From Oscillospiraceae bacterium (lineage in GTDB: Bacteria > Bacillota > Clostridia > Oscillospirales > Acutalibacteraceae), in the NCBI GenBank assembly GCA_031270785.1, contig JAISWM010000001.1, forward strand, positions 1-18,684: a DNA stretch of 18,684 bases, given 5' to 3'. Position 1 is the stretch's first letter. Each line of letters starts with the position of its first letter. Under the pieces are notes generated by a model. The model ran no database searches, was not told where the DNA came from, and was given only the letters and a program-made list of their open reading frames with translations. Made by a program: the position numbers and the translations under genes. Of the stretch, positions 14,752-18,684 are shown piece by piece.

Positions 14752-15118
14752 GCTGTTATGATTTAAAAAAGTCCTCAAAAGTAAATTTTTCGTGCGTTTT
14801 TCCTTCACCGACGGTGGAAAAAGAGTTAGAAAAAAATTAGGCTTTTTTCAAGAATATTAACCATTTTGTTTTTTCCCCCCGCCGGTGGCGGGGGGAAAAA
14901 ACGTAAATAATACTACGTTTCTAAAAAAAATTTTTGCTATATACAGCAGTTGGCCACCCAAAAGTAAATTTTTCCGTGTACTTTCTCCCCGCCAATGGTG
15001 GAAAGAGAGTTATAAAATTAGGCTTTTTTCAAGAATATTAACCATTTTGTTTTTCCCCCCCGCCTTTGGCGGAGGGAAAAAGAAAAAATTCCAATTTATT
15101 TTGAGACATAACCGAATC
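14748..15118. repeat. A-type elements with a partial tandem duplication, ending in an A/B hybrid
   Basis: A segment starting AAAAGTAAATTTTTC (about 14776) and ending CAAGAATATTAACCATTTTG (about 14871) recurs at about 14960-15053 with changes. A GCTATATA end lies at 14936-14943. The last hairpin (CCCCCCGCC-TTT-GGCGGAGGG) has an A-type arm on its left but a family-B right arm (AAATTCCAATTTATTTTGAG, ending about 15112), so two families are joined at the core. The 504-base gap has no gene. Confidence 0.6.
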
Positions 15119-15598
15119 TTAGCTATATTTCTTATCAATTAAGCACACACTATGCGCCGATATTCCTTCTAATTTACCTGTAAAACCTAACTTTTCTTCT
15201 GTAGTTGCCTTTATGCTGATGCATTCAATATCTATAGAGCATATCGTGCTTATATTTTCTCTCATTTTATAAATATACTCACTTAATTTGGGCTGTTGAG
15301 CTATTATAGTACTATCTATATTACAAATTTTATAGTTATTTCTGTATATATCAGCGCACACTTTTTTAAGTAAAACCAAACTGCTGATCCCTTTAAAACT
15401 ATTGTCATTATCAGGAAATAGTTTTCCAATATCCCCCATACACGCAGCGCCTAAAAGACTGTCCATTATTGCGTGAACTAAAACATCTGCGTCAGAATGC
15501 CCTAAAAGCCCCATACTGTGGTCTATTTTTACTCCGCCAAGTATGAGCTGCCTTTGGGGAGTTAACGCGTGAACATCGTATCCATGCCCTACTCTCAT
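15119..15598 (-). CDS. ispF: 2-C-methyl-D-erythritol 2,4-cyclodiphosphate synthase
   Basis: A 159-residue enzyme of the MEP isoprenoid pathway, forming the cyclic diphosphate with loss of CMP; it is a trimer in the family. Zinc ligands Asp8, His10 (GYDVH) and His42 are present, as are GHSDADVLVHAIMDSLLG at 33-50, GDIGKLFPD at 55-63, and the C-terminal KATTEEKLGFTG cytidine-binding segment. The length is usual. The ATG overlaps the tatD stop (ATGA), indicating translational coupling in a metG-tatD-ispF operon. The last codons TAT AGC TAA (Tyr-Ser-stop) coincide with a TATAGC element end, so the C-terminal residues derive from repeat DNA. Confidence 0.96.
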   Translation of the reverse strand: MRVGHGYDVHALTPQRQLILGGVKIDHSMGLLGHSDADVLVHAIMDSLLGAACMGDIGKLFPDNDNSFKGISSLVLLKKVCADIYRNNYKICNIDSTIIAQQPKLSEYIYKMRENISTICSIDIECISIKATTEEKLGFTGKLEGISAHSVCLIDKKYS

Positions 15599-16371
15599 AA
15601 ATTGCCCTCCGCGCCAAAAAGCAACAGACTATTCTTTCGCGTAATACTTAATACCTCTTGGGGGGAAACATTTTTAATATCCGCAATTTTTTTTGCAACA
15701 TATTTAATGTACGATGATTTACATCGCTTACCACGGTGCGGAACAGGTGACAAATACGGAGCGTCAGTTTCAAGCAAAATACATTCCAGCGGTATATTTT
15801 TAACAATATAAGCTAAATTTTCAGCGTTTTTAAATGTAATAACTCCGCCTATTCCTATGAACATACCTAATTCCATTACTTTATTTGCCATATCTAGATT
15901 TCCCGAAAAACAATGAATTACTCCTTTAGGATTATAATTTTTAATTATTTCTAAGGTGTCGTCATGAGCTTCCCTGTCATGGACGACTATTGGCAGATTA
16001 TATTTTTTAGATAATTTTATTTGTTTTATAAATATATCTTTTTGCAAATTGTGGTTTTCTGAAGAATAATAATAATCTAAACCTATTTCGCCTATTCCTG
16101 CGATATTATTATCAACCAGTAAACTTTCCAGCTCTTCGGTGAAATCGCAGTTAAAATTATTTGCGCTTTCTGGATGCACGCCTACCGTCGCTAAACAATA
16201 AGGATATTTTTTAGATATTTCTATACATTTCTTGGAAGTTATTATATCAGATCCGGAATTTATTACTTTATATACGCCTTCATCAGGCAATGATTTCAAA
16301 AGTTCGTCTCTGTCTGAATCAAAAGCTTCGTCATAATAGTGCGCGTGAGAGTCAAATATTAATTTTTCCAT
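15595..16371 (-). CDS. tatD: TatD/YcfH-family metal-dependent hydrolase (DNase)
   Basis: A 258-residue TIM-barrel hydrolase, the normal size. Metal ligands are visible: His9 and His11 (DSHAH), Glu95 (GEIGLDYY), His131 (VVHDRE), His153 (IHCFSG) and Asp203 (LETDAPYLSP). The family includes 3'-5' DNases and nucleic-acid quality-control enzymes; the exact substrate here is unknown. AAGGAAG lies 6 bases before the ATG. It sits 17 bases after metG and overlaps ispF by 4 bases. The metG-tatD order is common in Firmicutes. Confidence 0.95.
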   Translation of the reverse strand: MEKLIFDSHAHYYDEAFDSDRDELLKSLPDEGVYKVINSGSDIITSKKCIEISKKYPYCLATVGVHPESANNFNCDFTEELESLLVDNNIAGIGEIGLDYYYSSENHNLQKDIFIKQIKLSKKYNLPIVVHDREAHDDTLEIIKNYNPKGVIHCFSGNLDMANKVMELGMFIGIGGVITFKNAENLAYIVKNIPLECILLETDAPYLSPVPHRGKRCKSSYIKYVAKKIADIKNVSPQEVLSITRKNSLLLFGAEGNL

Positions 16372-16388
16372 TTTACTTCCTTTTTCTG

Positions 16389-18311
16389 TTACCTTATCTT
16401 ACTTCCCGCGGGAATTTCGTTTGCAAATATTGCTTTTACCTCATTTTCACCGCAATCAGCGGCTAAAATCATTCCTTGGCTTTCAATACCGCAAAGTTTT
16501 GCGGATTTTAAATTTGAAACTATAACAACATGCTTGCCAATTAGTTCTTCGGGGGCATAATAATCAGAAATTCCCGAAACAATTGTCCTAATGGCCTTGC
16601 CATCATTTACCGTAAGTTTCAAGAGCTTTTTTGACCTTTTTATATGCTCACAATTTTCTACCTTAACTACTTTTAAATCTATTTTTCCAAAATCCTCTAT
16701 GTCTATAAGTTCGGCAGTAGTATCATTACTATCTTCGCTTTTATTTTCAATTATTTTGTTTAAATCTTCTATTTCTTTTTCTATATCTATCCTTGGAAAT
16801 AGCGGTTCACCTTTCTTGACTTTGAATCCCAAAGGCATTAATCCCCACTTTGAAGCAGTTTCCCAACCGCATATATCCTTACTTGTTCCCAGCTGATTTT
16901 GAATTTTTTTCGATGTATCCGGCATAAATGGCGATATTAATATTGATATTATCCTCAAGCATTCACAAAGGTTATAAAGCACTGTAGAAAGTCTTGGTTT
17001 GCTTTTTTCCTCTTTTGCCAACTTCCATGGCATGTTTTCGTCTATATACTTATTGGATTTAGAAATAAGAAGCCATATTTTATCCAGTGCAGAAGAAAAA
17101 TGAAAATTGTCCATGCTTTTTTGATACTCTGATTGCAGCGATTTAGCCATATTTATTAAATCATTATCTATGTTGCTGAATTCAGAATTTTCTAATATGC
17201 AGCTTTCAAAATATTTTTCCACCATGGCTGTACTTCTGGATAATAAATTCCCAAGGTCATTTGCTAAATCAAAATTTATCCTTTTGATAAGCGATTCATT
17301 TACAAATATTCCATCAGATCCAAAGGGAATTTCCCTCATCAAAAAATACCTTACCGCATCCACGCTATAGCGCCCACAAAGTATATTGGGGTCTATAACG
17401 TTACCCTTGGATTTGGACATTTTTCCTCCATCGCCGAATAAAAGCCACCCATGCCCAAAAATTCTTTTAGGAAGCGGCAGTTCAAGCGCCATAAGTATTG
17501 CCGGCCATATTACCGCGTGAAACCGTACTATTTCTTTCCCTACAAAATGCACGTCCGCCGGCCAATATTTTTTATAATCACCGCTATCTTCGCTGCCGTA
17601 CCCTTGAGCTGTGATATAGTTCGTAAGAGCGTCAAGCCATACGTATACCACATGATCTTTATCAAAATTAACAGGTATCCCCCACTTAAAACTCGTTCGG
17701 CTTACGCACAAATCGTCAAGACCTTCTTTAATAAACTTTATCATCTCGTTTTTGCGGCTTTCAGGCTGTATAAAATTAGGATTATCATCATAAAATTTTA
17801 AAAGTTTTTCTGAATACTCGGAAAGTTTAAAAAAGTATGACTCTTCTTCCTCTCTTCTTACTTCTCTGCCGCAATCAGGGCATTTCCCGCCTTTTGCCTG
17901 AACGTCGGTAAAAAAGCTCTCGCAAGGCGTGCAGTACCAACCGCTATATTTTCCTTTATATATCTCTTTTTTCTTATAAAGATCGTCAAAAATTTTTTGC
18001 ACCGCTCTTTTGTGATAACCGTCTGTGGTTCTTATAAATTTATCATACGATATTCCCAGGAGTTTCCAAAGTTTTTTGAAATTATCAACTATCGGATCTA
18101 TATAATCTTTGGGGGAAAGCCCCGCTTTTTGTGCATTCAACTCGATTTTTTGCCCATGTTCGTCAGTACCAGTTAAAAACATGACGTCGAAACCTTGCAT
18201 CCGTTTGTACCTCGCCATTACGTCTGCCGCAACGGTACTGTAACTATGCCCTAAATGCGCTTGCCCTGAAGGATAATATATGGGAGTTGTTATATAATAT
18301 GTGTTTTTCAA
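16389..18311 (-). CDS. metG: Methionine--tRNA ligase with C-terminal tRNA-binding domain
   Basis: A 640-residue class I synthetase charging tRNA-Met. Near the N-terminus are PIYYPSGQAHLGHSY (HIGH-type motif) and FLTGTDEHGQK. A single four-Cys zinc knuckle has Cys 127, 130, 144 and 147. KMSKS is at 297-301, the anticodon-binding helical domain follows, and the last ~107 residues (IEDFGKIDLKVVKVE onward) form the Trbp111/EMAPII-like OB fold used for dimerisation and tRNA binding. The start is placed at a TTG at 18311, 8 bases after GGAG; the GTG three codons upstream abuts the Shine-Dalgarno (GGAGTG), so it is unlikely. It is the first gene of the metG-tatD-ispF operon. No T-box or SAM riboswitch core was recognised in the short leader. 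Confidence 0.95.
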   Translation of the reverse strand: MKNTYYITTPIYYPSGQAHLGHSYSTVAADVMARYKRMQGFDVMFLTGTDEHGQKIELNAQKAGLSPKDYIDPIVDNFKKLWKLLGISYDKFIRTTDGYHKRAVQKIFDDLYKKKEIYKGKYSGWYCTPCESFFTDVQAKGGKCPDCGREVRREEEESYFFKLSEYSEKLLKFYDDNPNFIQPESRKNEMIKFIKEGLDDLCVSRTSFKWGIPVNFDKDHVVYVWLDALTNYITAQGYGSEDSGDYKKYWPADVHFVGKEIVRFHAVIWPAILMALELPLPKRIFGHGWLLFGDGGKMSKSKGNVIDPNILCGRYSVDAVRYFLMREIPFGSDGIFVNESLIKRINFDLANDLGNLLSRSTAMVEKYFESCILENSEFSNIDNDLINMAKSLQSEYQKSMDNFHFSSALDKIWLLISKSNKYIDENMPWKLAKEEKSKPRLSTVLYNLCECLRIISILISPFMPDTSKKIQNQLGTSKDICGWETASKWGLMPLGFKVKKGEPLFPRIDIEKEIEDLNKIIENKSEDSNDTTAELIDIEDFGKIDLKVVKVENCEHIKRSKKLLKLTVNDGKAIRTIVSGISDYYAPEELIGKHVVIVSNLKSAKLCGIESQGMILAADCGENEVKAIFANEIPAGSKIR

Positions 18312-18345
18312 TTCTTTCACTCCTGTAATTTTATTATACTTAGCA

Positions 18346-18374
18346 ATTATAATCCATTTAATTTCTGTTTTCCA
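18346..18374 (-). promoter_or_regulatory. Possible promoter for metG-tatD-ispF
   Basis: On the minus strand TGGAAA (18374-18369), a 17-base gap and TATAAT (18351-18346) precede metG by about 35 bases. A second TATAAT at 18338-18333 lacks a good -35. Confidence 0.4.
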
Positions 18375-18411
18375 CTACGCTTATAAAATAACACCATATG
18401 AGTAAGCCATA

Positions 18412-18431
18412 GCCCCGCCGATAGGCGGGGC
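18412..18431. repeat. Solitary GC core hairpin
   Basis: GCCCCGCC-GATA-GGCGGGGC is an 8-bp perfect stem of the same kind as the element cores, but no A or B arms flank it. Confidence 0.6.
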
Positions 18432-18449
18432 GATAGTTGCCGAAATTTT

Positions 18450-18684
18450 TGGTGGTGGTCCAAATTAATTGATAATATCTATCCCCCCCCGCCATAGGCG
18501 GGGAGAAAAGAAAGAAGTTTCAACTATTTTGACCCACGACCGAAAAATGGGTAATGACACAAATTAATTGATAATATCTATCCCCAACGCCTATGGCGGG
18601 GAGAAAAGAAAGAAGTTTCAACTATTTTGACCCACGACCGAAAAATGGGTAATGACACAAATTAATTGATAATATCTATCCCCA
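18450..18684. mobile_element. Head-to-tail tandem array of family-B elements, cut by window edge
   Basis: Copies begin at about 18450, 18549 and 18647. Copies 2 and 3 repeat at exactly 98 bases (identical CGAAAAATGG at 18541 and 18639). Each has a GGT(A/G)xTGxC start, GATAATATC, a GC hairpin with ATA or TAT loop, and the end CAACTATTTTGACCCACGACC, separated by GAAAAAT. The third copy runs off the right edge. Confidence 0.85.

Noticed and set aside
18312..18450. SAM riboswitch or T-box ahead of metG
   Set aside because: The leader before the nearest TATAAT is only about 30 bases, and no conserved riboswitch core is visible.
18450..18684. CRISPR array
   Set aside because: The period is 98 bases with the whole unit conserved, there are no unique spacers, and no cas genes occur. 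The units are recognisable MITEs.
1..18684. Transposase gene for the repeats, tRNA or rRNA genes
   Set aside because: No open frame resembles a transposase, and no cloverleaf or rRNA-like sequence was recognised. The elements are non-autonomous as far as this window shows.

Overview
The window reads as chromosome of a low-GC Gram-positive bacterium, most likely a member of Clostridia (Oscillospiraceae/Ruminococcaceae-like). The evidence is strong GGAGG-type Shine-Dalgarno sites, an RNase J with a basic N-terminal extension, a hexapeptide-repeat 'GlmU-like' protein of the kind seen in that group, and a clostridial-type hexameric glutamate dehydrogenase (Lys89/113/125). The genus is not determinable from this window. 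The dense load of small non-autonomous repeats without any transposase gene would fit a genome undergoing erosion, for example in a host-restricted lineage; that is inference.

Layout: a 3'-truncated gdhA leaves the window on the minus strand (1-1201). A plus-strand series follows: rnj (RNase J), rplI, a left-handed beta-helix acyltransferase-like protein, a short double-glycine-leader Cys-rich peptide, a small bacterial-PH membrane protein, alaS and ychF. A minus-strand series converges on it: the metG-tatD-ispF operon, then galE, then a signal-peptide protein of unknown function with its own near-consensus promoter. The genes are mostly housekeeping (RNA decay, translation, isoprenoid and sugar-nucleotide metabolism). 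Apart from metG-tatD-ispF they do not form an obvious pathway.

The remarkable part is the space between genes. Nearly every gap is packed with short palindromic elements that resolve by eye into at least three MITE-like families. A (about 115 bp) has ends TATAGC...GCTATA and a TA target duplication. B (about 90 bp) has ends GGTTGTGG.../...GACC and an 8-bp target duplication. C (about 142 bp) has about 28-bp inverted ends beginning GACCTGTCCGTAAAC. They are nested inside each other, and removing the inner copies restores constant element lengths. Many A and B copies share one GC-rich core hairpin of the form CCCCGCC-nnn-GGCGGGG whose three-base loop varies. Element ends supply the stop codons of rnj and rplI and the last codons of ispF.

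Upstream of ychF a unit of about 151 bp is tandemly repeated four times. Each copy carries a Shine-Dalgarno site, an ATG and the first 11 codons of ychF, then runs into an element arm and stops after 14 codons, so the real gene is preceded by four decoy micro-ORFs ending just before the P-loop lysine. At the right edge B elements form a head-to-tail tandem array with a 98-bp period that runs off the window.
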